Below are positions 23,771 to 34,200 of a stretch of DNA of 64,000 bases, piece after piece. The notes under the pieces are model-generated. The model was not told where the DNA came from. It saw only the letters and a program-made list of their open reading frames with translations, and searched no databases. Position 1 is the first letter of the stretch. Each line of letters begins with the position of its first letter. Where the stretch lies: contig OY540822.1 of the NCBI GenBank assembly GCA_961205875.1, forward strand, positions 2,916,501-2,980,500. The letters are read 5' to 3'. A program made the translations under genes and the position numbers. Source of the DNA: Sialis fuliginosa. Lineage: Eukaryota; Arthropoda; Insecta; Megaloptera; Sialidae.

Positions 23771-25454
23771 TAGACCGGTGCGTTTTGCACGAATGTTTAA
23801 AAATCGTTGCGGCACCGGCAGAATTGGATAGTCCAACTATCCAAATGAAGATTGCCGAGACTCTAGCTCTGACAGATCACGGGAACAGGTCTCGATATGT
23901 TTTGAAAGGTTTAAAAACGTAGTTCAAAAACCCAGCCTTATCAGTACACAATGCTTCAATTCCCAGCTTCGTTGTAGGTCAAAAATTTAAATCCAAGATA
24001 CGTAATCTTGTGTATTTTTTTCCGCTGAATTGAATGGTGCTATTAGTTTTTGGATCAGACGTCAATTTTTGGCGTTACGTAGACTTTTCTGAGCGGGAAA
24101 ATCGAGATTTTTCGTAAACCTCCTGTTTACGCACTCTGCAAATGAACAGAAACAATCTGAAAAATATTTAAAACGTATTTTTGTTTGGGATTTTTCCTGC
24201 AGAATCCGGTGGTATTATTGCTTTGGCCCTAAGAAATTATTTTCATTGATAAAAAATGAATTTTCGATTTTTTTAAATCTAAAAATATCACAAAATCGGG
24301 CTTAAATGATTGGTGAACGATCGTAATCACTGAAATGTAAGAGCTAGGCTTCTTTAAACACATTACTAGGATACTGCAGTAAGTCGAACAGAAATTACTG
24401 TTAAATTTTCAAAAGGGTAACGTGGGCAAGACAGATATGCGCGAGCGCAGCTTGTGTTTATGTATCACAAAGAACTAGCTTGCATTGGAGTTGGACCACA
24501 ATGGTTTGTTTACAAAATATAGCGGGTGTCTGTCTGGCCTGGGTCTTCCCTATCTAATTGTAACATCAGTTTTCATTCGACTTACTGCAGGTGAACTGTT
24601 AAGAGAAACCAAACTTTTGAATTTCGTTCTTCATTGCGAGTGCGAGCAGAAAAAGTTTTTGTGAAAATCCCTATGTAAATTGAAAATTAATTTTGATTCG
24701 ACGTACATCAGTCACTTAGTAAGTAAAGTGTTGAAAGAAGCCAAGCCTTTGAATCTTGTTCTTCATTGCGAGTGTGAGCAAAATAAGTTTTTTGTGAAAA
24801 TCCGGAATTCCTATGTAAATTTAACATTAATTTCTGTTCGACTTACTGCAGTATCCTAGTAAAGTGTTTAAAGAAGCCTAGCTCTTACATTTCAGTGATT
24901 ACGATCGTTCACCAATCATTTAAGCCCGATTTTGTGATATTTTTAGATTTAAAAAAATCGAAAATTCATTTTTTATCAATGAAAATAATTTCTTAGGGCC
25001 AAAGCAATAATACCACCGGATTCTGCAGGAAAAATCCCAAACAAAAATACGTTTTAAATATTTTTCAGATTGTTTCTGTTCATTTGCAGAGTGCGTAAAC
25101 AGGGGGTTTACGAAAAATCTCGATTTTCCCGCTCAGAAAAGTCTACGTAACGCCAAAAATTGACGTCTGATCCAAAAACTAATAGCACCATTCAATTCAG
25201 CGGAAAAAAATACACAAGATTACGTATCTTGGATTTAAATTTTTGACCTACAACGAAGCTGGGAATTGAAGCATTGTGTACTGATAAGGCTGGGTTTTTG
25301 AACTACGTTTTTAAACCTTTCAAAACATATCGAGACCTGTTCCCGTGATCTGTCAGAGCTAGAGTCTCGGCAATCTTCATTTGGATAGTTGGACTATCCA
25401 ATTCTGCCGGTGCCGCAACGATTTTTAAACATTCGTGCAAAACGCACCGGTCTA
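23771..25454. mobile_element. 1.7-kb hAT-like foldback element with 8-bp target duplication
   Basis: The ends TAGACCGGTGCGTTTTGCAC and its reverse complement are flanked by a perfect 8-bp duplication, CTGTATAT (23763-23770 and 25455-25462). The arms run about 630 bp (23771-24402 and 24817-25454) with very few differences. The 410-bp middle contains two tandem copies of a ~125-bp unit including CTTCATTGCGAGTG and TTTTTGTGAAAATCC. There is no reading frame. The duplication length and TAGA terminus suggest hAT; the long arms are unusual for that group. Confidence 0.85.
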
Positions 25455-25839
25455 CTGTATATATGTATGTTACTATTTTAAATATGTTGGTACTTTATAT
25501 GTATTAATGTTTAATTCAATCATAATGAAATTTAATTAATTATTTGTGATAACATTTGATAATACCTATATACAATTTTAACTAGTTTTAAGTTTTAAGA
25601 TTTTAAAAATGTATTTTGTTATTCAAAAGGAAATAATGTTTTTCCTCTTTTCTCATAAATATATACAAATGGTAAATTATAATTATTAATAATATTAATG
25701 TTATTGAAATTGTACAAAATGTTAATTAGACACATTCAATATCTTACATGTAAGTTTAATTTTTTTATCATTATTTATCTGTAACATCACTAATGTAAAT
25801 TGTTTCTTTTAGCATTGTATATTATATATTATTATATTT

Positions 25840-25915
25840 CTGATGAAGAAAACATTGTATTTTCGAAAATTACTAAAGCGCAGTTATTAAAATATTAATA
25901 TAAATATGAAATAAT
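25840..25915 (+). repeat. retroelement-3'-end-like repeat with hammerhead-like core, copy 1
   Basis: CTGATGA, one A, a GAAAA/TTTTC stem closed by a 7-base loop, then GAAAA, followed by a tail with AAAGCGCAG. The arrangement CTGATGA-stem-GAAA is that of the hammerhead ribozyme core, apart from one extra base before the stem. Related copies lie at 27048 and, inverted, at 27251. Confidence 0.5.
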
Positions 25916-27047
25916 CAAATATTTTAATTCATTTTTGACCTGATAAAACCCTATTATTAGAAGATTTATATATATAGTATATGAGCATTTCCAGTAGTTT
26001 TTTAAAAAACAGGGCGCACGTATGTCACCGATTTCGCTCCCAATTTTTTTTCTCAAAGTACATATCAAAAGAACACGTTTCCCAAAATCTTTTCTCCCTG
26101 CCCCCTTTTTTGGCCGAATTACGATTTTTTAAACTTTTGAAATCGAGCGAAATTAGATTTTCTTCGATAGTACCTTATTTTTCAAAATACCACTTATTAT
26201 GCATGTTATAGGACTAATTTTATTTAATCGGTTTCAGAGCCGAATATTCAATTTTGGCCGAATGCGATACCAAAACATTAAGTTTGATTTTTTGTAAAAA
26301 TAGTCGATTTTGAAATTATTGCCAAATATATTGGTTTCAACCAAAATACTTCCGGTATAAGTCATTTTATTTTATTTTTTATGTAGTTTCCAAATATTTA
26401 TAGATTTTTTAATTTGGTCAAAAACTTTTAAAGTTACACTTGTTTTAAGATGTCTTATTTTCCAAAAAACGCTATATTCACTTTTTTCTATATACATACT
26501 CCAAATTGCACCAAATTTTGGCAAAAGTTTCCTTACTTTATCCTTAAAACAACCCTCAAAAACATGTTTTCATATTGAGCTCCTAAGTGAGATATAATTT
26601 TTATAAAACACCTAATTACTCGTGTATTAAAGTTGTAACTTTCATTATTTTTTTTATTTATAATAATGAAAGTTACAACTATTCTAAGTTTAAATAATTG
26701 TTGTGTCTTGTTTAAATACGCATTTTCATATTGTAAATATATTTGTCATAGTAAAATGTGATACCTAAATTTTAATATGTTTTTAACTAATTTTAAGTTT
26801 TATTGTTTTTAAAAGTTTTTATATTTATTTTAAATGTATCAATATGATATCACATTAACATATTTGGTTTTCTATTTTACTAAAATTGTACTTATTAAAA
26901 ATACCTTATGGTAATCTACATATTGTAAACACATGCTACTGTTAATATGTAAGTCTGTCTTAAAATTTTTATCTGTTTATATCTTAATCATCTACTTTGT
27001 AAAAACGCTCATGTTTTTTATTCCTTATAGGAAAGATGTATAATTTT

Positions 27048-27110
27048 CTGATGAAGACATTAAGTTCGAAAATTAATAAAAAGCGCTGTTAATTAAAATA
27101 AATGAATTGA
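27048..27110 (+). repeat. retroelement-3'-end-like repeat, copy 2
   Basis: CTGATGAAGACATTAAGTTC followed by GAAAATTAATAAAAAGCGCT. It aligns to copy 1, but its central stem is weak (two or three pairs). It faces copy 3 at a distance of about 80 bp. Confidence 0.5.
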
Positions 27111-27179
27111 ACTGTGGAATGTTATTTTAATATTTATTTAAATATATGTATATATATTGTTATACATAGTTGATATATG

Positions 27180-27251
27180 TAGATGCATAAAATCAGCGCT
27201 TTTATTGATATTGTATATTTTTTCGGAATCTCAATGTCATTCCATCTTCAG
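27180..27251 (-). repeat. retroelement-3'-end-like repeat, copy 3
   Basis: On the minus strand: CTGAAGA, one T, a GGAAT/ATTCC stem with a 9-base loop, then GAAAA, and a tail ending AAAAGCGCTG. The stem is conserved in form but different in sequence from copy 1, which suggests a paired structure. Confidence 0.5.
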
Positions 27252-27591
27252 TGCATTATTTTTTTTTATTACATATATCATGGCTAAAATTAATACAAAA
27301 ATATAATTATATTCTTAAGAATTAAATGTATAAAATTATCTATTTCCTACTTACATGGTTTATCACATTTATTGCTTATTTAAATTTAATGAACAGATAC
27401 ATTATAATTTTTGCTATGTAGCATAGTAATATATAAAAAAATTTGAAAAGTATTTACTTTTTATATAAAATATAAATTTTTTCTCGAACAAACATGTTTG
27501 TATGTGAGATGATTTAAGATAATAGGAAAAAATTATATGTTATAAATTAAAACATTAAAATTTGTTGTTACATTTCAGACTGTTAACAAGT

Positions 27592-27780
27592 ACATTAGGG
27601 TGGTCCTTATTTATAGATGAAGGAAAAAAAATGGGATTTTTTAACTCCGTACCCCCCCAATTTGTTCGTTATCATGAGAGTTGAATTTGTGTTAAATTTG
27701 GTCATGATAAACCAACCCCTTCCCGTGCCGAATGAGGGTTGAAAAAAGTCCAAATAGGGTAGTTTTAATTTATTTATTAG
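27592..27780 (+). repeat. fragment of the ACATTAGGGTGGTCC repeat
   Basis: Begins ACATTAGGGTGGTCCTTATT and continues through CCCCCCCAATTTGTTCG. The terminus matches the minus-strand repeat end at 7505-7520. No reading frame on the plus strand. The 60-codon minus frame here is not supported as a gene. Confidence 0.4.
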
Positions 27781-28353
27781 CATGAACATATATATAATAT
27801 TTATTATAGAGCGTAAAATTGCCTACAAAAAATGTTTTCATAATATATCACGGATATCTATTATTTTTCATGAAAAATAATAAAAACGAAATGTTTCTTT
27901 TATTTGAAAAAAATGATTTTTTTACGGTAATGTAAATGTATTTTATGAATACGATAAAAGTTTTTATGTAAAAAAAATTTTATTTAATTTTCTACAAAAA
28001 AGATATTCAAAGTTAATTGCGTTGAACCAACCGTTTATCGTTGAAATGGAATTTATTGAATATTAAGAAATATTATTATAGACTACTATTATACCACATA
28101 ACTATTATTGATCCTGTAATCTATATTAATAATAATGGTGTTTTATTTGTATTGGAAATATTTACCACGTTTATTATTTAATTTTGAATTGATAAAAATG
28201 ACCATATTTATTTTATTTTATTAGAATCCTCGAGGTTTAGGTCATTTGAAAATTAAAAACAGTGTTATATATACATACATAGTATAACTTTATTTTAATT
28301 TTTTCTTTTTGTAAACGTTTCATCTATACTAGACTTCATCATGTTTTTGGATA

Positions 28354-29593
28354 GATAACACAGGTTTACAAAAAAAAAAAGTTATGAATATTTGACGAGA
28401 CCATTGTATTCTTATGTATTTTGACGTCCTGAATCCGAATCTGAGGTCCGTTTACCTTGGTTAGCTCAGTTTCAAGGTCATTTTAAGGTCACATTTTTAA
28501 AAATTGCTAAATGATTCTGGTGATATATAGGTTTTTCTGGTCGCTACGAGGTCAGTTTCAAGGTAATTTCAAGGTCAAAGTGGGAAAAATCGCTCGAAAA
28601 TTCTGACAAAACAGTACATATAGGTTTTTGGGGTCGCTGAATTAAAATTTGAGGTCCATAGCCCCTACAGTGTCAATTTCAAGGTCATTTTAAGAACAAA
28701 AATTTATTTTTTTAAATTGCTAAATGAATCTGGTAAAAGATGATATATAGATTTCTCTGGTCGCTGATTCTGAATTTGATGTCCGTTCACCTCTACGAGG
28801 TCAGGTTCATGGAAAAGTGGAAAAAATCGCTTGGAACAGTACATATAGGTTTGAACCTGACCTTGTAGAGGTCAACAAGCGTTAAGTTCAGAATCAGCGA
28901 CCAGAGAAACCTATATATCATCTTTTACCAGATTCATTTAGCGATTTTTTAAAATTTGACCTTGAAATAACCTTGAAACTGACATTGTAGGGGTCTACGA
29001 ACATCAAATTTTAATATAGCGACCCCAAAAACCTGTACTGTACTGTTTCTTCAGAATTTTCGAGCGATATTTCCCACTTTGACCTTCAAATGACCTTGAA
29101 CCTGACCTCGTAGAGGTCAACGGATGTCAAATTTAGAATTAGCGACCAGAGAAACCTATATACGAGTACACCTTTTACCAGAATCATTTAGCGATTTTTA
29201 AAAATAAAAATTTGACCCTGAAATAACCTTGAAACTGACATTGTAGGGGTCTACGGACCTTAAATTTTAATTCAACAACCCCAAAAATCTATATGAACTG
29301 TTTTGTCAGAATTTTCGAGCGATTTTTCTTACTTTGACCCTGAAATGACCTTGAACCTGACCTCATAGAGGTCAACGGATGTCAAATTTAGAATTAGCGA
29401 CCAGAAAAATCTATATATCACCTTTTACCAAAATCATTTAGCGATTTTTAAAAATGTGACCTTAAAATGACCTTGAAACTGAGCTAACCAAGGTCAACGG
29501 ATCTCATATTCGGATTCAGGACGTCAAAATACATAAGGATACAATGGTCTCGTCAAATATTCATAAACTTTTTTTTTGTAAACCTGTGTAATC
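28354..29593. mobile_element. foldback element with TCAAGGTCA arrays, copy 1
   Basis: Inverted ends GATAACACAGGTTTACAAAA and, at the right, its counterpart ending CCTGTGTAATC enclose 1240 bp. The interior is a set of direct units in the left half and inverted units in the right half, built of GGTCGCTGATTCTGAATT, AGGTCAGTTTCAAGGTCATTT and AATCGCTAAATGA blocks. Seven exact TCAAGGTCA or TGACCTTGA sites occur. A second copy lies at 53022-54042. No reading frame. The target duplication is not clear. Confidence 0.85.
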
Positions 29594-29633
29594 AATTTAT
29601 CTAACAATTAAAATACATAATTAATAATGTTAC

Positions 29634-30334
29634 ACTCAAGTTTGGTTCACTGCACCTAAGTCGATTGAAGCTCCTATAAATGACATACTTTTTTTAAAAC
29701 AAGTAAATAATTACCGAACTAATGATAAAAAAATAGCTTAAATTGCATTAAAAAAGTTCATTAATCACTTATGGTACCTTAGTGACGAATGTGTTGCATT
29801 TTCAATTTTTGATGACCGTATTACATTAGAACAAAAACGAAAAATGGCATTGAAAATGTTAATGAGTGAAAATAAAAATGACGAAGAACAAGTAGGAGAC
29901 GTTAAAAAAAACTTTCATTAACAATGAAAGATATATGTACCTAATTTCATAAATCGAGATTTGCCTGTTGAACTTTTACTTCAAAGTCAATAAAACGTTT
30001 TAGTCGATTTGGTATAAAAACCGATTTTTCATCAGTGGATCCAATATTATGGAAAGAAAATGAAGACTATAAAATAGCAAAAAATATAATTGGCTCAATA
30101 AAAGTTGTGAATGATACTGCTGAACGCCATGTTAAGATAATGGAAGAATTTAACAGTACGATCACCAAAAATGAAGAGCAAAAACAATTTTTATTACAAG
30201 TAAAAATATTTTTTCAATAATTATTATCTATAAAGTTTAATATTAATTTGTATTATCTTTTTCAGACAGTTCAAGATTATCGCCGAAAGTACCCAAATTA
30301 CAACCGTGAAACTATGAGAAAATCATATAATTAA
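29634..30334 (+). pseudogene. C-terminal remnant of a second DDE-like transposase, related to the gene at 1249-5448
   Basis: The sequence encodes HLWYLSDECVAFSIFDDRIT, which aligns with the first element's HLWYLSEELVGLALFDDSVP, and later VVNDTAERHVKIMEEFN, which aligns with its VINDLAERGVALIQEYN. The final TVQDYRRKYPN lies beyond a GT-AG intron (about 30200-30266) that is absent from the first gene. At least two stops or frame breaks occur (a TAG-like stop near 29740 and a break near 29915). The N-terminal two thirds are missing; a foldback ends 40 bp upstream. It is a diverged family member, not a recent copy. Confidence 0.75.
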
Positions 30335-31539
30335 TAGCAGTTAAATATTTATAAACATTCAAACTGACATTTTTAGTAATTGTAAATTAAATATTCAATA
30401 AATCCTATTTCAACGATTTTTCTTTAATATCTTTTTTGTGGAAAATTAAATTAAAGTTTTTTTTATATAAAAAGTTTTATCGTAGGTATCTCCACTGACG
30501 TACCGTAGGTTTCTGCCGCCCGGGACAAATGGCAAATTTGCCGCCCTCCCCTTGCACTATATGAAAACTAAAGACTTTTTTTCAAATTTGTCGCTGGCAA
30601 TATATGTTACAATTTTGCATCTTTCTAGTAATTTTGATTAACTTTTTTTTTGGATGCTACTGTTTGCGAATAATTAGGTTCATCATTCTATAACATACAA
30701 CAAATACATAATATATAGTATACCTTTATTATATAATCAAAACAATCAAATTAACAATAATAATTCAAAAATATATTTTTCTTTACATTATAAAAAAGAC
30801 AAATACAAATTATATTGTACCAATTTTTATCTCCTTACCGCATACGGTGCCATATATAGCACCACTAGTTAATTTCAAAAATCTCCTTTTCTGATTATTT
30901 AATTTGTATTTTTTGTGTTTAACACATGTAGTGCTAAATACACTAGTCGACAAATTCCAAAAAGTTTTTTGCACATGAAATCGGATCTATATATTATATT
31001 ATGATAAAGGACAGTTCAGAGATTTCCGAACCGCTTTCGGATACTCTCCAGCACGTCAGGTTTTTTTTTTAAACTGAATTTTTGTAAATAATGTCATTTT
31101 GGCTATTCAGGTGCGCATACCTTTCCTTACAGAAACCGTTCCTGAATTGATATTTTTGTTTTCAAAACTGCGTTGAAAAGAAGAAGGATATAGCTTTCCA
31201 ACGCGCCATATAGCAGTCAAATCGATCCATTCGTTCTCGCCCTATGCTTACAACTATGTACAATTTTATCGAAAAAATTAATTTGTTTTATGAAAAAATG
31301 TTTATCACATAAAAATGTCCATTTTTATTCATGGATCTAATAGAAGAGTCTTCCTAGAATATTCCTGTTTAAATATCCCCTTGTGCGATAAATAGAACCC
31401 AAGATATGACAATAACGTGAGACAACCGATTTTTGGGTTTTTTCATTTCAATACATTTTATTAAGTATTATCAAAAATTTGTTATAATTACATGTGTAAT
31501 GTTGTTTTGTGAATATTAATATATCATATTCCAATTGTT
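30335..31539. other. gene-free region
   Basis: AT-rich sequence with a short GC-rich block (GTTTCTGCCGCCCGGGACAA at about 30507) that resembles the end of a MITE, and no supported gene. Confidence 0.4.
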
Positions 31540-31870
31540 TTTTTTTCCATTTCAAGCCTTGATAGTCTGGTGTTGCTGTTAAGTAACGATTTAAAAGTGC
31601 TTTTTCGGCCCTTTTCTTTTGTGTAATGCACGAGTGTCTCGGAGCAGCATCCAACAAAACTCTCCAAGCATTTTGGGTACATACAGCCCATTGAAGCGGT
31701 CTTCCATGTCGCTTATATCTTGGTTGAAACGTTCACCGTGCTCGTCTGAAAAATCACCCAAATTTTCTGGAAAAAAATCAATGTGCGATTTGAGAAAATG
31801 CATTTTAAGCATCAAGTTGGATCCAATTGTGTGGAAATTTTCCAACATTATTTTCACTAGTTGTTTGTAG
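31448..31870 (-). pseudogene. fragment of a conserved arthropod repeat-borne protein (SDEHGERFxQDI motif)
   Basis: On the minus strand the frame 31857-31591 contains LKMHFLKSHIDFFPENLG, then SDEHGERFNQDISDMEDRF and MLGEFCWMLLRD. The adjacent frame (31657-31448) continues with RAEKALLNRYL, so a one-base frame change lies near 31620. I recall the SDEHGERFHQDI block as the C-terminal part of multi-copy proteins in insect genomes, probably transposon-derived; I do not know its function. Upstream exons are not visible. It is a fragment. Confidence 0.55.
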
Positions 31871-31899
31871 TTTGGGCTTCTAACAAAACAAAATAAAAA

Positions 31900-32700
31900 T
31901 GGTATACCAAGGTGTGTGGGGTGTCAAAATGTAGGTCTCAATTAGTAGAATATGAGCAATTTTTTTATTTTTTTCTAACTCAAAAATGGCGCCAGCAGAA
32001 GTCTTCAAACAGTATTTTATTTTGCCCCCTCCCCTCAAACTCTGTAACTACTGGCTTAAAAAATCTGAAAAAAAATTGGTAACGAGGCTTTGGTGGGACT
32101 ACCACAGTGGCGTAGTAAGAAAAATTTTCGGGGGGGGGTTATGTTTGGGGGTCGCAAAATATGCGAAATTATTATTAAAATTTCTAATCGAATGATCTAA
32201 AATGTAATTTCTAATCTAATGACTAAAAAAAATAAAAGGACTCACAATTGAAAAATAATTAATAAGTAGTTATTGAAGACCTTTTTTTTTTAGTCATATA
32301 AGTAAGTGCAGTTAACTGTATGATCAAAAAAAACAGAAAAGTCAGTCATCAATTCAAAATTATTATAATTATTTCGCATATTTTAAGAACATTGAATATT
32401 TCGGGTGGGGTTATAATCACAAAAAAGGTCATTCAATTCAAAATTGTAATAATAATTTCATATATTTTAAGAACATTGGATATTTCGGGGGGGGTTTCGA
32501 CCCCAAAACCCCCCCCGTTCCTACGCCACTGGACTACCAACTACAAACACTAAAGTCAACAATATCTTTTTAAATTTTGGAACAATAGGGAGGGGCGTCA
32601 AATATTTTTTTATTTTTATTTAATATTATTAAAAAAATAAGAAAGAGGGTAAATTTCCACTGCTTTGGTTATTCATTTTAACATGCCACATGCCTTGGTA
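31900..32700. repeat. interspersed repeat, interrupted by a MITE; related copy at 40079-40510
   Basis: Shared segments include GGTGTGTGGGGTGTCAAAAT, CTCAAAAATGGCGCC and GTAACGAGGCTTTGGTGGGA here, compared with CATCCCACATGCC, TTTTTGAGTAAGAAAAAAAT and AGCAAAGCCTCGTTACCAAA at 40079-40510. The repeat is non-coding. Its body at 32104 is interrupted by the MITE described next. Confidence 0.5.
32105..32531. mobile_element. hAT-type MITE, CAGTGGCGTAG family, copy B
   Basis: Ends CAGTGGCGTAG and CTACGCCACTG, with a perfect 8-bp target duplication GACTACCA (32097-32104 and 32532-32539). It is inverted relative to the copy at 8945-9283 and again has G-runs just inside both ends. A 77-codon frame inside is incidental. 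Confidence 0.9.
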
Positions 32701-32877
32701 TAAAAAAATAATTTTTTACCTACCTTTAGCTCCTAAGTGCTATTTGTTTCACTACGTGACATAAACGGAACCGAGTGTAGAGAATTGCTGCAGACTGGAG
32801 CCACGACCGACGTGACACGCCAGGCTGCTTTAGAACTCAGCTAGTTTTTAATAATATCCAATCTCACTTCAAGGTAT

Positions 32878-34200
32878 CTATATTATTTTATGTCTAATTA
32901 AATCATTTATTTGACTACAACTATATTCACATTGGTCGCATTTAAATAGTCTTTTATTAGAATGTGTTAATTTATGTGTATTCAAATATATTTTTTGTTT
33001 ACAACTATATTCACACTGGTCGCATTTAAATAGTCCTTTATTATAATGTGTTAATTTATGTGTATTCAAATGTGCTTTTTGTTTAAAACTATATTCACAC
33101 TGGTCGCATTTGAATAGTCTTTTATTAGAATGTGTTAATTTATGTGTATTCAAATGTACTTTTTGTTTACAGCTATATTCACACTGATCGCATTTAAATA
33201 GTCTTTTATTAGAATGTGTTAATTTATGTGTATTCAAATATACTTTTTGTTTACAACTATATTCACACTGGTCGCATTTAAATAGTCTTTTATTAGAATG
33301 TGTTAATTTATGTGTATTCAAATATATTTTTTGTTTACAACTATATTCACACTGGTCGCATTTAAATAGTCTTTTATTATAATGTGTTAATTTATGTGTA
33401 TTCAAATGAGCTTTTTGTTTAAAACTATATTCACACTGGTCGCATTTGAATAGTCTTTTATTAGAATGTGTTAATTTATGTGTATTCAAATGTGCTTTTT
33501 GTTTAAAACTATATTCACACTGGTCGCATTTGAATAGTCTTTTATTAGAATGTGTTAATTTATGTGTATTCAAATATACTTTTTGTTTACAACTATATTC
33601 ACACTGTTCGCATTTAAATAGTCTTTTATTAGAATGTGTTAATTTATGTGTATTTAAATATCCTTTTAGTTTACAACTATATTCACACTGGTCGCATTTA
33701 AATGATCTTTTATTAGAATGTGTTAATTTATGTGTATTCAAATATCCTTTTAGTTTACAACTATATTCACATTGATTGCATTTAAAAGGTCGCTTATTAG
33801 AATGTGTTAATTTATGTGTATTCAAATGTACTTTTTGTTTACAACTATATTCACATTGATTGCATTTAAAAGGTCGTTTATTAGAATGCGTTAGTTTATG
33901 TAAATTTAAACTATCATTTCTTTTACAACTGTATTCACATTGATTGCATTTAAAAGGTCTTTCTTTAGTATGTTTTATTTTATGTTTTAACAAATTTCGT
34001 TTTTGTTTACAGCTATACTCGCATTGACCACATTTATGTTTTTGTAATTTTACATTAGTTTTATGAGAACATTGTTTAGTTGAATTAGACTCGTTGTTAA
34101 TTATTTCATTGTTACAATGAATAATTATAATAAGATCTTCATTCTCTACTTCTTCATTTTTAATTTCTGGTACATTTTCTTCTTTAATAACCAAGTCTCC
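32878..34200 (-). CDS. C2H2 zinc-finger protein 1, finger exon (exon 2)
   Basis: Exon 2 starts at 34200 after a TTTTCAG acceptor and runs in frame with the 37-codon exon 1 at 35701-35811, giving a protein of about 477 residues. An acidic N-terminal region (VIKEENVPEIKNEEVENED) precedes 14 C2H2 fingers of 28 residues, pattern FKCxQCEYSCKQKxxLNTHKLTH with S/Y-NKR linkers in place of TGEKP. Thirteen are complete; the last ends HKII and lacks its second histidine. Fingers 3-13 are nearly identical at DNA level (84-bp period). A nuclear DNA-binding factor is the family expectation; the target is unknown. Frame, splice sites and the paralog at 37768 argue for a real host gene. Confidence 0.85.
   Translation of the reverse strand, partial: GDLVIKEENVPEIKNEEVENEDLIIIIHCNNEIINNESNSTKQCSHKTNVKLQKHKCGQCEYSCKQKRNLLKHKIKHTKERPFKCNQCEYSCKRNDSLNLHKLTHSNKRPFKCNQCEYSCKQKVHLNTHKLTHSNKRPFKCNQCEYSCKLKGYLNTHKLTHSNKRSFKCDQCEYSCKLKGYLNTHKLTHSNKRLFKCEQCEYSCKQKVYLNTHKLTHSNKRLFKCDQCEYSFKQKAHLNTHKLTHSNKRLFKCDQCEYSFKQKAHLNTHKLTHYNKRLFKCDQCEYSCKQKIYLNTHKLTHSNKRLFKCDQCEYSCKQKVYLNTHKLTHSNKRLFKCDQCEYSCKQKVHLNTHKLTHSNKRLFKCDQCEYSFKQKAHLNTHKLTHYNKGLFKCDQCEYSCKQKIYLNTHKLTHSNKRLFKCDQCEYSCSQINDLIRHKII

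Larger units (their letters stand above)
25463..28353. other. gene-free AT-rich region with dispersed repeat ends
   Basis: No gene is supported. The region contains three short related repeat ends (listed separately) and a fragment of the ACATTAGGGTGGTCC repeat at about 27592-27780. The rest is AT-rich without recognisable structure. Confidence 0.5.

Noticed and set aside
33446..33775. Plus-strand frame of 109 codons with a repeated LLLECVNLCVFK pattern
   Set aside because: It is the antisense of the zinc-finger array of gene 1; its periodicity comes from the 84-bp finger repeat.
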